DNA of 34,276 nucleotides from Burkholderiales bacterium (GTDB lineage Bacteria; Pseudomonadota; Gammaproteobacteria; Burkholderiales; Casimicrobiaceae): NCBI GenBank assembly GCA_020847675.1, contig JADLBN010000139.1, positions 1 to 34,276 of the forward strand, read 5' to 3'. Shown piece by piece: positions 8,337 to 17,306 of this stretch (position 1 is its first letter; each line of letters starts with the position of its first letter). The notes under the pieces were generated by a model. It saw only the letters and a program-made list of their open reading frames with translations, ran no database searches and was not told where the DNA came from. The position numbers and the translations under genes were made by a program.

Positions 8337-8645
8337 GCCGAGGGGAGCCGCGAACGCGAAACGCGTCGGGCCGGGAGACCGACCTGGCGGGAGGCGCCGG
8401 TCCCGGAAGGCCCCGACGACGAAACGGGCAGCGGAGTCGGTCCCCTGACCTGCGCTGACACGATCGACAGCCGGGAATGAGACGTGCCCCGACGCTGTTG
8501 GCGCAGCACCGAGCAGGCGGCCGCGACTCCCTGGACGGGGACGGGACCGGCTGGCGGAGCTACCGTGTCCACGCCGGAAGAACGACTCCACGCCCCCGGC
8601 AGGTACGGCGCGAGTCCCGCAAACGATTTCCCGAGGAGACACTCG

Positions 8646-9098
8646 ATGAAGCGCATTCGTCCCGACCGGAGTTCCTCGCTGAGCGTCCTTCTGGCCGCGA
8701 GCGCCGCAGCGATCCTCGCCGCCTGCCAGTCGATGGGCATGCCGGAGTCGCACACGCAGAGCGTCGCCCTGTCCGGTGCGCACGAGGTTCCGGCGGTGTC
8801 GACGGCAGCGTCGGGCACAGGCAACGTCACCGTCACGCCCGAGGGCATGGTGTCCGCCTCGATCGTGGCGACCAACATGAATGCCACCGCCGCGCACATC
8901 CACATGGCCGCGGCCGGAGCCAACGGACCGGTCATCGTGCCGTTCGTGAAGACCGCCGACAACACGTTCTCCGCTCCCGCAGGCGCGAAGATGACGCCTG
9001 AGCAGTACGCGGCCTACAAGGCGGGCAGGACCTACGTGAACGTGCACAGCGCCGCGCATCCGGGCGGCGAGATCCGCGCGCAGCTCGCGGGGAAGTGA
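8646..9098 (+). CDS. CHRD domain lipoprotein
   Basis: ATG 8646: MKRIRPDRSSSLSVLLAASAAAILAAC (lipobox) ...SVALSGAHEVPAVSTAASGTGNVTV...TYVNVHSAAHPGGEIRAQL, a typical CHRD ending. Confidence 0.88.
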   Translation: MKRIRPDRSSSLSVLLAASAAAILAACQSMGMPESHTQSVALSGAHEVPAVSTAASGTGNVTVTPEGMVSASIVATNMNATAAHIHMAAAGANGPVIVPFVKTADNTFSAPAGAKMTPEQYAAYKAGRTYVNVHSAAHPGGEIRAQLAGK

Positions 9099-9117
9099 CC
9101 CCGCGGACCCTGCGGTC

Positions 9118-9891
9118 CTAGACCCTCGGCTCCCCCCGGCCGTTGACGGTGATCGTCGGGCCGGGCGGGAACGAGAGTTGCGCGGTGTAGTCGCGCCCGC
9201 GGAACCGGTACACCACGTCCCAGTAGGTCGGCTGTCCGGAGCCCGGCACGGTCTGGCACTTCTGGACACCGCCCGAATGGGCGCCCGCCACGTTCGATCC
9301 CACGGCGGCGCCGCCGACCGCTCCCACGGCCGTCGCAACATCCCTGCCGCGCCCGCCGCCGATCTGGTGGCCGAGCACCCCGCCCAGGATGCCGCCGATC
9401 ACCGCGCCGGCGATCTGGTCGCCGCTCGCGTGACGCGGCTCGACCCAGCAGCGCTGCTCGGGTGCGCCGACCACCTCGCGCACCGAGATCACGTCCGCCT
9501 GGTAGGTAGGTTCGCCGTAGCGCGGGTAGTACGCGTAGGACGGGGGCGGCGCCGGCGGGTAGGCGCCCGCGACATTGCCGCCGACACGCCGCAGCGACGA
9601 GATGCTGCCTTCGAGGCCCATCGCGTAGAGCGACGGGTACTGACCCGGCGCGAGCACCGCGCAGCGCCCGCCGAAATACGCGTCCGCGCAGAACTCCCAG
9701 CGGCCGCGGTCGATGATCACCGACCGGGTGCGGTCGTTGAATCCGTAGGGATCGAGGTTCGGCGTGTCCCAGTTGATCAGGTAGTTCCGGCCGCGGAAAC
9801 TCTCCTGCGCGTAGAGCGTGACCTGGGCCGCCGCGAGCGGCGAGGCCATCGCGAGCACCATCAGGGCCATGCGAGTGAGCGACCTTGGCAT
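9118..9891 (-). CDS. Secreted beta/gamma-crystallin-like plus glycine-zipper (2TM) protein
   Basis: ATG 9891: MPRSLTRMALMVLAMASPLAAAQ; crystallin-type 'VTLYAQESFRGRNYLINWDTPNL...WEFCADAYFGGRCAVLAPGQY'; zipper 'IAGAVIGGILGGVLGHQIGGGRGRDVATAVGAVGGAAVGSN'. Confidence 0.85.
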   Translation of the reverse strand: MPRSLTRMALMVLAMASPLAAAQVTLYAQESFRGRNYLINWDTPNLDPYGFNDRTRSVIIDRGRWEFCADAYFGGRCAVLAPGQYPSLYAMGLEGSISSLRRVGGNVAGAYPPAPPPSYAYYPRYGEPTYQADVISVREVVGAPEQRCWVEPRHASGDQIAGAVIGGILGGVLGHQIGGGRGRDVATAVGAVGGAAVGSNVAGAHSGGVQKCQTVPGSGQPTYWDVVYRFRGRDYTAQLSFPPGPTITVNGRGEPRV

Positions 9892-10009
9892 GCGGACTCC
9901 GGGCATGGGTGTCGATCCAGTGTAGCCGAAACGCCGGAACCCGCAGGCGCGTTGACCTGCCCGGCCAGCCTCCGGCGGCGCTGCGCGGCGCGGGTACACT
10001 CGCCTGCGC

Positions 10010-11131
10010 ATGGCTGTCGTCCACCTGAAGCCCGCCTGGGTGCTGCACGGCGCCGACGGCGAGCACTTCGAACCGAAACTGTTCGGGCTCCTCGCGGCGA
10101 TCCGCGACAGCGGCCGGCTCACGGCCGCCGCGAAAGCGGTCGGCCTGTCGTATCGTCACGCCTGGGGACTGCTCGCGAAATGGGCGGCCATCCTCGGCAG
10201 CGATCTCGTCGCGATGGAGCAGGGCAAGGGCACGAGCCTCACGCGCCTCGGTGAACGGCTGCTGTGGGTCGAGCAGCGCACGCAGGCGAGTCTCTTCCCG
10301 CAGCTCGAGAACATCGCCGCCGAACTCAACGCGGAGATCCGACGCTCGCGCAGCGCGCACGCGTCGATCGTCCGCGTGCACGCGAGCCACGGCTACGCGA
10401 TCGAGCGCCTGCCCGCCCTGCTGCACGCCCACGCGCAGGCCGAGATCGCGCTCAGGTACGTCGGCAGCGTCGAGGCGCTCGCCTCGCTCGCGCGCGGCAC
10501 CTGCGATCTCGCCGGATTCCACGTGCCGATCGGGGCGCTGGCCGCGCCGTTCTGGGAACAGTACGCGCGCTGGATCCGGCCGCGGCAGCAGCGCGTGATC
10601 CGCATGGTGCGCCGCAGGCAGGGGCTCATCGTCGCGTCCGGCAACCCGCTGCGGATCCGCTCGCTAGACGATCTCGCGCGACCGCGGATCCGCTTCGTCA
10701 ACCGGCAGGCGGGGTCGGGTACGCGCGTGCTGTTCGACACGCTCCTTGCCGCCCGGGGCATCGATCCGCGCGCGATCCGCGGCTACGACACGGCCGAGAT
10801 CACCCACGCCGCGGTGGCGACCGCGGTCGCGAGCGGCGCGGCCCACGCAGGGCTCGGCGTCGAGCCGGCGGCGCGAGCCTACAAGCTCGACTTCATTCCG
10901 GTCGTCGAAGAGCGCTACCTGCTCGCCTGCAGGCTCTCGGCACTCGCGACGGCACCCGTCCAGTCGATCGTGGCGCTCCTGCGGGGCTCGGCTTTCCGGC
11001 GCGCGATCGAGACCGTGCCCGGCTACCGGATCGACCATCCCGGCAAGGTGGCGACCTTCGCCGAACTCTTTCCCGACGCCTTCGAAGCGCGCCGCGCGCG
11101 CCGCTGCGACCATGCTCAAAGCCCGGCTTGA
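10010..11131 (+). CDS. ModE/LysR-type HTH regulator fused to a PBP-like substrate-binding domain (copy 1)
   Basis: N-term 'LFGLLAAIRDSGRLTAAAKAVGLSYRHAWGLLAKW' HTH; C-term 'GLIVASGNPLRIRSLDDLARPRIRFVNRQAGSGTRVLFDTLL...GYDTAEITHAAVATAVASGAAHAGLGVEPAARAYKLDFIPV' PBP-like. Confidence 0.88.
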   Translation: MAVVHLKPAWVLHGADGEHFEPKLFGLLAAIRDSGRLTAAAKAVGLSYRHAWGLLAKWAAILGSDLVAMEQGKGTSLTRLGERLLWVEQRTQASLFPQLENIAAELNAEIRRSRSAHASIVRVHASHGYAIERLPALLHAHAQAEIALRYVGSVEALASLARGTCDLAGFHVPIGALAAPFWEQYARWIRPRQQRVIRMVRRRQGLIVASGNPLRIRSLDDLARPRIRFVNRQAGSGTRVLFDTLLAARGIDPRAIRGYDTAEITHAAVATAVASGAAHAGLGVEPAARAYKLDFIPVVEERYLLACRLSALATAPVQSIVALLRGSAFRRAIETVPGYRIDHPGKVATFAELFPDAFEARRARRCDHAQSPA

Positions 11132-12215
11132 CCCCGGAATCCGCCTCGGCAGGGATGCGCTGCACCCGGTGCCGCGCGAACTCCTCGACCTGCTCCAGCG
11201 CATCCGCAAGCACGGCTCCTTCGGCGATGCGGCGCGGGAAGCGGGACTGTCGCACCGTCGCGCGCTGGCGCTGATCAAGACCTGGGAGACTCTCGCCGGC
11301 CGCAGGCTCGCCGTCCGCACGCGCGGACAGGGCTGCACCCTCACGGCGTTCGGCGTGAAGCTCGCCGGCATCGAGGAGTGGCTGCACGCGCGCGTCGGCG
11401 CGCAGTTCGGCCAGATCTCTCTCGAACTCGCGAGCCATCTCGACGAGGCCGAGCCGCCGCCCGCGCCCCGGATCCGCCTGCACGCGAGCCACGACCTCGC
11501 GGTGCTGAAGCTCCACGAGCGCCTCGCGGGCCATCTCGCCATCGAACTGCGCTTTCTCGGCGGTCTCGACAGCCTCGATGCCCTCGGCCGCGGCGAGTGC
11601 GACCTCGCGGGGTTCCACGTTCCCGACCCGCCGTCGCTGCTGGGGGCGCTCCTGCCCGAATACCGGCGCCGCCTCGAAGGGCGAGACTACCGTTACCTGC
11701 GCCTGCTGTCGCGCCACCAGGGCCTGATGGTGGCGCACGGTAATCCGAAGCGCATCCGCTCGCTCGCCGACCTCGCACGGCCGGGCCTTCGCTTCGTCAA
11801 CCGCGAGCGCGGTTCGGGAACCCGGCTCCTGCTCGACGCGCTGATTGCGGATCTCGGCGTCGCATGCGAGGCGATCGAAGGCTACGCGAGCGCCGAAGTC
11901 ACCCACATGGCGACCGCCGCGAAGGTGCGCTCGGGAACCGCCGACCTGGCCTTCGGCATCGAGGCCGCGGCACGCGCTCACGACCTCGACTTCATCCCGG
12001 TCGCCGACGAGCACTACTACGTCGCCGCAGCGGCCACGCGCCCTTCCGGAGAAGCGCTGAACGCGCTGGCGCGGGCGGCCGACACGGTCCAGTTCCGCCG
12101 CGTCCTTTCCCGCATCGGCGGGTACGACGTGGCGCGCGCACCGTCGCGGGCCCCCCTCGCCCGGATCCTGACCGATCCGCAAGCCCGCTCCGGCCGCAGG
12201 AGCGCGAGAACCTGA
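11112..12215 (+). CDS. ModE/LysR-type HTH regulator fused to a PBP-like domain (copy 2, paralog)
   Basis: ATG 11112: MLKARLDPGIRLGRDALHPVPRELLDLLQRIRKHGSFGDAAREAGLSHRRALALIKTWE...; same architecture as copy 1; overlaps it by 20 bp. Confidence 0.88.
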   Translation: MLKARLDPGIRLGRDALHPVPRELLDLLQRIRKHGSFGDAAREAGLSHRRALALIKTWETLAGRRLAVRTRGQGCTLTAFGVKLAGIEEWLHARVGAQFGQISLELASHLDEAEPPPAPRIRLHASHDLAVLKLHERLAGHLAIELRFLGGLDSLDALGRGECDLAGFHVPDPPSLLGALLPEYRRRLEGRDYRYLRLLSRHQGLMVAHGNPKRIRSLADLARPGLRFVNRERGSGTRLLLDALIADLGVACEAIEGYASAEVTHMATAAKVRSGTADLAFGIEAAARAHDLDFIPVADEHYYVAAAATRPSGEALNALARAADTVQFRRVLSRIGGYDVARAPSRAPLARILTDPQARSGRRSART

Positions 12216-12333
12216 TCCGCGCACCGCGGGCGTCCGGCCCGCGGTCGCGAGCCGCACCGCATCGGTCCGTGGAGGATGCGCGCATCGGGACGCGCTGCGA
12301 TGATGCGCGTGTCGACACCGCCGGGAGCGTCCG

Positions 12334-12789
12334 ATGAAGACCCCACCGCCGAATTGGCCGCGCATCTCGAGCAGCGTCTGCTACCGCGACGCCTCCACGG
12401 CCATCGCGTGGCTGTGCGAAGCGTTCGGCTTCGAACTGCGCCTGCGCGTCGAGGACGACGACGGCCGCATCGTCCACAGCGAACTCTCGTTCGGCGAAGG
12501 CCTGGTGATGGTGAGCGGGGAAGGCGCATCGGCGAAGCGGTCCTGGAGGCGCTCGTTTCGCAGCCCGGCGTCGCTCGACGGCAGGTTCACGCAGGCGATG
12601 ATGGTGTTCGTCGACGACGTGGACGCTTCTTGCGCCCGCGCCCGCGGGCGCGGCGCCCGCATCGTCGAGGAGCCGGCGACGCACGACCACGGCGAGGACT
12701 ACTGGACCGACCGCAGCTACGCGGCGCTCGACTGCGAAGGCCACCTGTGGTGGTTCACGCAGCGGCTGCGCGACCCGGTGACGCGCTGA
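12334..12789 (+). CDS. VOC (glyoxalase/bleomycin-resistance) family protein
   Basis: MKTPPPNWPRISSSVCYRDASTAIAWLCEAFGFELRLRVEDDDGRIVHSELSFGEGLVMV...YAALDCEGHLWWFTQ. Confidence 0.88.
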   Translation: MKTPPPNWPRISSSVCYRDASTAIAWLCEAFGFELRLRVEDDDGRIVHSELSFGEGLVMVSGEGASAKRSWRRSFRSPASLDGRFTQAMMVFVDDVDASCARARGRGARIVEEPATHDHGEDYWTDRSYAALDCEGHLWWFTQRLRDPVTR

Positions 12790-12861
12790 CCGAGGCCCGT
12801 CTGCCGGACCCCGGATGCGCGCGGGGCGGCGAAGCGCACTCGGTGGGTCGCGATTCCGCGA

Positions 12862-13251
12862 TCAGCCGTCGACCGCGAGTTCCCTGAGCGCCGACAACGG
12901 AATCACCGCGAGCGTCTCCTCGTGCGTCGCCGCGAGCACCACCGGTGGCGCGACGCCCGCCTCGTAGGCCTGGCGCCAGGTCGCCGCGCACACGCACCAG
13001 CGGTCGCCGGGCTTGAGTCCCGGAAAGCGGTACTCGGGCGCGGGCGTGATCAGGTCGTTCCCCTGCGCGCGCGCGAAGTGCAGGAAGTCGCGGGTCACGC
13101 GCGCGCACACCACGTGGAGGCCGTGGTCGTCTGGCCCGGTGCCGCAGCATCCGTCGCGGAAGAACCCGGTCCGCGGCGACATCGAGCAGGGCTCGAGCGC
13201 GCCACCCAGCACGTTGCGGTCGGTGAAGCGGTCGGGAGCGTCAGCGGGCAT
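12862..13251 (-). CDS. DUF2237 family protein
   Basis: RNVLGGALEPCSMSPRTGFFRDGCCGTGPDDHGLHVVCARVTRDFLHFARAQGNDLITPAPEYRFPGLKPGDRWCVCAATWRQAYEAG... Confidence 0.88.
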   Translation of the reverse strand: MPADAPDRFTDRNVLGGALEPCSMSPRTGFFRDGCCGTGPDDHGLHVVCARVTRDFLHFARAQGNDLITPAPEYRFPGLKPGDRWCVCAATWRQAYEAGVAPPVVLAATHEETLAVIPLSALRELAVDG

Positions 13252-13308
13252 GGCGCGATGATAGCCGTCCGCCCGCGTGGCGAAGTGCGATCGCGGGGCC
13301 TGCGGAGT

Positions 13309-14352
13309 TCATTCCCACAGATCGACCCGCTCGCCGCGCGCGCGCATGCGTTCCGCGCGCGCCTGCAGCCAGCGCTGGAACGACGGATCGGTCCGGTAGG
13401 CTCCGTCGGCGACGTAGGCGAACGACGACGCGAAGTGGAACGGACGAAGGTAGGCGCCGATGCGGAACACCTCGACACCCGCGTCGTCGAAGAACACGAC
13501 CGACGGCGTGTAGGCGATGCCCAGTTCGCGCGCCCAGGCGTGCGCGGTCGTCGCGCGGCCGTCCGGCGTGACGATCGGCATCGACGCGCCGAGCGGCAGG
13601 CGCACCACGTCGAAGCGGGCGACCTGCGCGAGGACGTCGGCGCGACGGAAGGCCTCGCGGTGCAACTCGTCGCAGGCGGTGCAGTCGGTCGTCTCGAACA
13701 GGACCGCGAGCGGCCTGCTTCCCTTCCTGCGCGGCATTGCGTCCGGCGGCAGGAAGAACGCCTCGTCGTGGAGCTTCGGACTCGCGGCCTCGCGCGCATT
13801 GCGCGCGAGCCAGTCCGTCAGCGGTTCGGTCTTCTCCCGCTTCGACGCCACGTAATCGAGCACCGCGTCGAAGCGCTGGGGCGGCCAGTAGCCGTCGAGC
13901 CGCGCCACGACCTGTCCGCGCTCGTCGAGGAACAGGAGCGTCGGCGTGAACTGCACCTCCAGGCGGCGGGCGAGTTCCTTCTCGCTCGCCGTGCGGCCGT
14001 CGACCCAGGTCGTCTCGCGGTCGCCCCACAGGTTGAGCGCGATCGCGACGAAGCCCGCGCGCGTCTTCGCGACCGTGTCGCGCTGCGAGAAGTTCGCGGT
14101 CATCAGCTTGCGGCAGTACGGGCAGCCGTCCTGTCCGACGTAGATCATCACACGCTTGCCGTCACGTGCTGCGTCGGCGACTTCCTCGCGAAAGTCGAGG
14201 AAGCTCTGCGCGAACCAGGGCGGGATGTCGATCGCGTGCGGGGAGGCCTCCTGTGCCCGCGCCGGCGCGATCGCGGCCGCGAGCATGACGACGAGCGCCG
14301 CCATCGCGGCGATGCGGGCGTTGATCAGCGCGTCGAAAGGGCGCAGGGCCAT
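13309..14352 (-). CDS. Periplasmic protein with two thioredoxin-fold domains
   Basis: Signal-like N-terminus; domain 1 'KRVMIYVGQDGCPYCRKLM' (CPYC), domain 2 'PLAVLFETTDCTACDELHREAF' (CTAC), each followed by a 'TPT/TPS' cis-Pro motif. Confidence 0.85.
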   Translation of the reverse strand: MALRPFDALINARIAAMAALVVMLAAAIAPARAQEASPHAIDIPPWFAQSFLDFREEVADAARDGKRVMIYVGQDGCPYCRKLMTANFSQRDTVAKTRAGFVAIALNLWGDRETTWVDGRTASEKELARRLEVQFTPTLLFLDERGQVVARLDGYWPPQRFDAVLDYVASKREKTEPLTDWLARNAREAASPKLHDEAFFLPPDAMPRRKGSRPLAVLFETTDCTACDELHREAFRRADVLAQVARFDVVRLPLGASMPIVTPDGRATTAHAWARELGIAYTPSVVFFDDAGVEVFRIGAYLRPFHFASSFAYVADGAYRTDPSFQRWLQARAERMRARGERVDLWE

Positions 14353-14664
14353 GATCGGTCGAAAGCGAGCGTCCCCGGCGCATGGCGATCGGACCTCGGT
14401 CGCGACGCGTGCCTCCGGAAGTCCTCACTCTAGCACCGCGACTCCCGCACCGAAGTCGCGTGTTCGGGGCGGGCACCGGCACGCGATCCGGTCGAACCGG
14501 ACGAGACCGCGGATGCGCGCCGTGCTATCATGGAGGGCTTCGCAATTCGAAATCGCGGTGACGCCGGTCCGGCATCGCGATCCCCGCGCCCCGCTTCGCC
14601 ACCCCCGTCCCGCTGGACGCGGCCGCCGCGCGAGACGCCCCCCGCACAACCCCCAGAGCACACG

Positions 14665-15750
14665 ATGGCCACGAAATCCCGATCCTCGAAGAGAGCCTCC
14701 GCGCCGACGTCGCGCGGGCGCGCTGCCCGCACCGGCCCCAACGGCGAGGTGCTGATCGACCTCGCGCTGCAGGGTGGCGGCGCCCACGGCGCGTTCACCT
14801 GGGGCGTGCTCGACCGCCTGCTCGAGGAGCGGTCGCTGCGCATCGACGGCGTGTCCGGCACCTCGGCGGGCGCGATGAACGCGGCAGTGCTCGCCGACGC
14901 TCTCGCCCACGGCGGCCGCAACGGGGCGCGCGCCGCGCTCGAAGCGTTCTGGAAACGCGTGGCCGACGCGGCAGCGTTCAGCCCGCTGAAGCGGGGTCCG
15001 GTCGAGATCGCGTCGGGCGCGTGGACGCTCGACTACTCGCCCGCGTTCGTCGCGATGGAACTCGCGACGCAGGTGTTCTCGCCCTACACGATGCCGGTCG
15101 GCAACAACCCGCTGTCGCAGGTCCTCTCCGACAGCGTCGACTTCGAGCGGCTGAACGAGTCGCCGATCAAGATCTTCGTGACGGCCACCAACGTGCACAC
15201 CGGCAAGGGGCGGGTGTTCCGCAACCACGAGATCACGCCCGACGTGCTGCTCGCCTCCGCCTGCCTGCCGACGATGTTCCAGGCGGTCGAGATCGACGGC
15301 GAACCGTACTGGGACGGCGGCTACTCGGGCAACCCGTCGATGTATCCGCTGATCCGCGAGTGCCAGGCGTCCGACACGATCCTCGTGCAGATCAACCCGA
15401 TCGTGCGGTCCACCACCCCGCGGACGCCGCGCGAGATCCAGAACCGGCTGAACGAGATCTCGTTCAACGCCACGTTGCTCAAGGACCTGCGCGCGGGTGC
15501 CCTGCTCCGCCACGTCCTCGATCCCGGAAGCCTCGAAGGCCGGTTGTGGGCGAAGATGCGCGTGCACCGGATCGCCAGCGAGATCATGCTGAAGCTCTCC
15601 TACTCGTCGAAGCTGCTCGCCGAGTGGGCGTTCTTCGAGATGCTGCGCGACGAAGGTCGTGCCGCGGCATCGGCGTTCCTGCGCGCCCACCGCGGCGATC
15701 TCGGCGTGCGCTCGACGCTCGACTTCGACGCGCTGCTCGAAGGCATCTGA
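14665..15750 (+). CDS. Patatin-like phospholipase family protein
   Basis: ATG 14665; 'LALQGGGAHGAFTWGVLDRLLEE', 'GVSGTSAGAMNA' (GxSxG), 'YWDGGYSGNP' (DGG). Confidence 0.93.
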   Translation: MATKSRSSKRASAPTSRGRAARTGPNGEVLIDLALQGGGAHGAFTWGVLDRLLEERSLRIDGVSGTSAGAMNAAVLADALAHGGRNGARAALEAFWKRVADAAAFSPLKRGPVEIASGAWTLDYSPAFVAMELATQVFSPYTMPVGNNPLSQVLSDSVDFERLNESPIKIFVTATNVHTGKGRVFRNHEITPDVLLASACLPTMFQAVEIDGEPYWDGGYSGNPSMYPLIRECQASDTILVQINPIVRSTTPRTPREIQNRLNEISFNATLLKDLRAGALLRHVLDPGSLEGRLWAKMRVHRIASEIMLKLSYSSKLLAEWAFFEMLRDEGRAAASAFLRAHRGDLGVRSTLDFDALLEGI

Positions 15751-15760
15751 GGCGACGACG

Positions 15761-17224
15761 ATGGGTCTCCTCGGCATCCTGCTCGGCCTCGGCGTGCTCG
15801 TCTGGCTGTCGTTTCGCGGCTGGAGCGTGCTGGTGCTGGCGCCGCTAGGCGCGCTGGTCGCCGCCGCTTTCGCGACCGAGCCGCTGCTCGCGCACTGGAC
15901 GCTGACCTTCATGGGGTCGGCGGCCGGCTTCATCGGCCAGTTCTTCCCGCTGTTCCTGCTCGGGGCGATCTTCGGCAAGCTGATGGACGACAGCGGCGCG
16001 GTCACCACGATCGCGCGCTTCATGACCGAGAAGCTCGGGCCGAAGCGGGCGATCCTCGCGGTCGTGCTCGCCGGCGCCGTGGTCACCTACGGCGGGGTGA
16101 GCCTGTTCGTCGCGATCTTCGTCATCGTGCCGATGGGACAGGCGCTGTTCCGCGCCGCGGACATTCCCAACCGGCTGCTGCCCGCCGCGGTGGCGCTCGG
16201 CACGATGACCTTCACGATGAGCGCGCTGCCGGGAACGCCCGCGATCCAGAACGCGATCCCGATGCCGTTCTTCGGCACGACGCCGTTTGCGGCACCTGGC
16301 CTGGGCATCCTCGCATCCGCAGTCATGGCCGGTTTCGGCCTGTGGTGGCTCGGACGCGCGGCGGGTCGCGCCCGCCGTGCAGGCGAAGGCTTCGGACGCC
16401 GCGGCGCGTCGGTGCCGGAGCCGCCCGACGCGACGCACGAGCCGGAACTGCGCGCCCGCGCCAGCGCCGCCAGCGGTTTCGACCCGTCCGAGATCGAGGG
16501 CGAGGCCGCGCCGGCGATCAACGGCCCTTCGCCGCTCATCGCCCTCCTTCCGCTGCTCGTCGTGGTCGTGGTCAACCTGATCGCGTCGTTCGTCGTGCTG
16601 CCGCGCCTCGACTTCGAGCGCATCGCCGGCATGCGCTTCGACCCGAATGCGCTCTTCGCCGCGAGCGGCGTGTGGTCGGTGCTGTTCGCTCTGATCTGCG
16701 GCATCGTCGCCGTCGTGGTGCTCAACCGTGGCCGCATCGCTTCGGTTCGCGGGAGCGTGGACACCGGCGCGCACGCCTCGGTGCTTCCGGTCGTGAGCGT
16801 GGCGAGTCTCGTCGGTTTCGGAGCGGTCGTCGCTGCGATGCCGGCGTTCGGCCAGGTCCGCGACTGGGTGCTGCAGATCGAGGGCGGACCGCTGGTGTCG
16901 CTCGCGTTCGCGACCAACGTGCTCTCGGCGCTCACCGGCTCGGCGTCCGGCGGACTCACGATCGCGCTCGACACGCTGGGCGAGACCTACCTCAAGCTCG
17001 CCGCGCTGATGGGCATCGATCCGGCGCTGATGCACCGCGTGGCGGTCATCGGCGCGGGGACGCTCGACAGCCTGCCGCACAACGGCGCGGTGGTCACGCT
17101 GCTCGGCCTGTGCGGAGTCACCCACAAGGAAGGCTATCTCGACCTCGTGATGGTCGCGATCGTCGGCGCGATTCTCGCGCTGGTCGCCGTGATTGCGCTC
17201 GGCTCGACGTTCGGATCGTTCTGA
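15761..17224 (+). CDS. GntP family permease
   Basis: ATG 15761; 488 aa polytopic; 'FLLGAIFGKLMDDSGAVTTIARFMTEKLGPKRAILAVVLAGAVVTYGGVSLFVAIFVIVPMGQALFRAADIPNRLLPAAVALGTMTFTMSALPGTPAIQN'. Confidence 0.88.
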   Translation: MGLLGILLGLGVLVWLSFRGWSVLVLAPLGALVAAAFATEPLLAHWTLTFMGSAAGFIGQFFPLFLLGAIFGKLMDDSGAVTTIARFMTEKLGPKRAILAVVLAGAVVTYGGVSLFVAIFVIVPMGQALFRAADIPNRLLPAAVALGTMTFTMSALPGTPAIQNAIPMPFFGTTPFAAPGLGILASAVMAGFGLWWLGRAAGRARRAGEGFGRRGASVPEPPDATHEPELRARASAASGFDPSEIEGEAAPAINGPSPLIALLPLLVVVVVNLIASFVVLPRLDFERIAGMRFDPNALFAASGVWSVLFALICGIVAVVVLNRGRIASVRGSVDTGAHASVLPVVSVASLVGFGAVVAAMPAFGQVRDWVLQIEGGPLVSLAFATNVLSALTGSASGGLTIALDTLGETYLKLAALMGIDPALMHRVAVIGAGTLDSLPHNGAVVTLLGLCGVTHKEGYLDLVMVAIVGAILALVAVIALGSTFGSF

Positions 17225-17262
17225 CGTCCGGAGCCTGAAGCCGAAGCGCGCGCGGGCGGGCG

Positions 17263-17268
17263 TACAAT
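17263..17268 (+). promoter_or_regulatory. Candidate -10 element (TACAAT) for the downstream glycine-zipper gene
   Basis: gcgTACAATcagg about 40 bp upstream of the ATG at 17307; -35 not obvious. Confidence 0.35.
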
Positions 17269-17306
17269 CAGGCCCGTTCGAATTCATTCCACGCAAGGAA
17301 CATCGC

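Noticed and set aside
8337-8645. Considered a short CDS in the gap after the triple repeat
   Set aside because: No ORF with sensible start, composition or motif; upstream extension of 8484..9098 precedes a clear lipoprotein signal at 8646.
12922-14433. 503-aa plus-strand ORF opposite the DUF2237 and thioredoxin-fold genes
   Set aside because: Antisense shadow of two well-supported genes.
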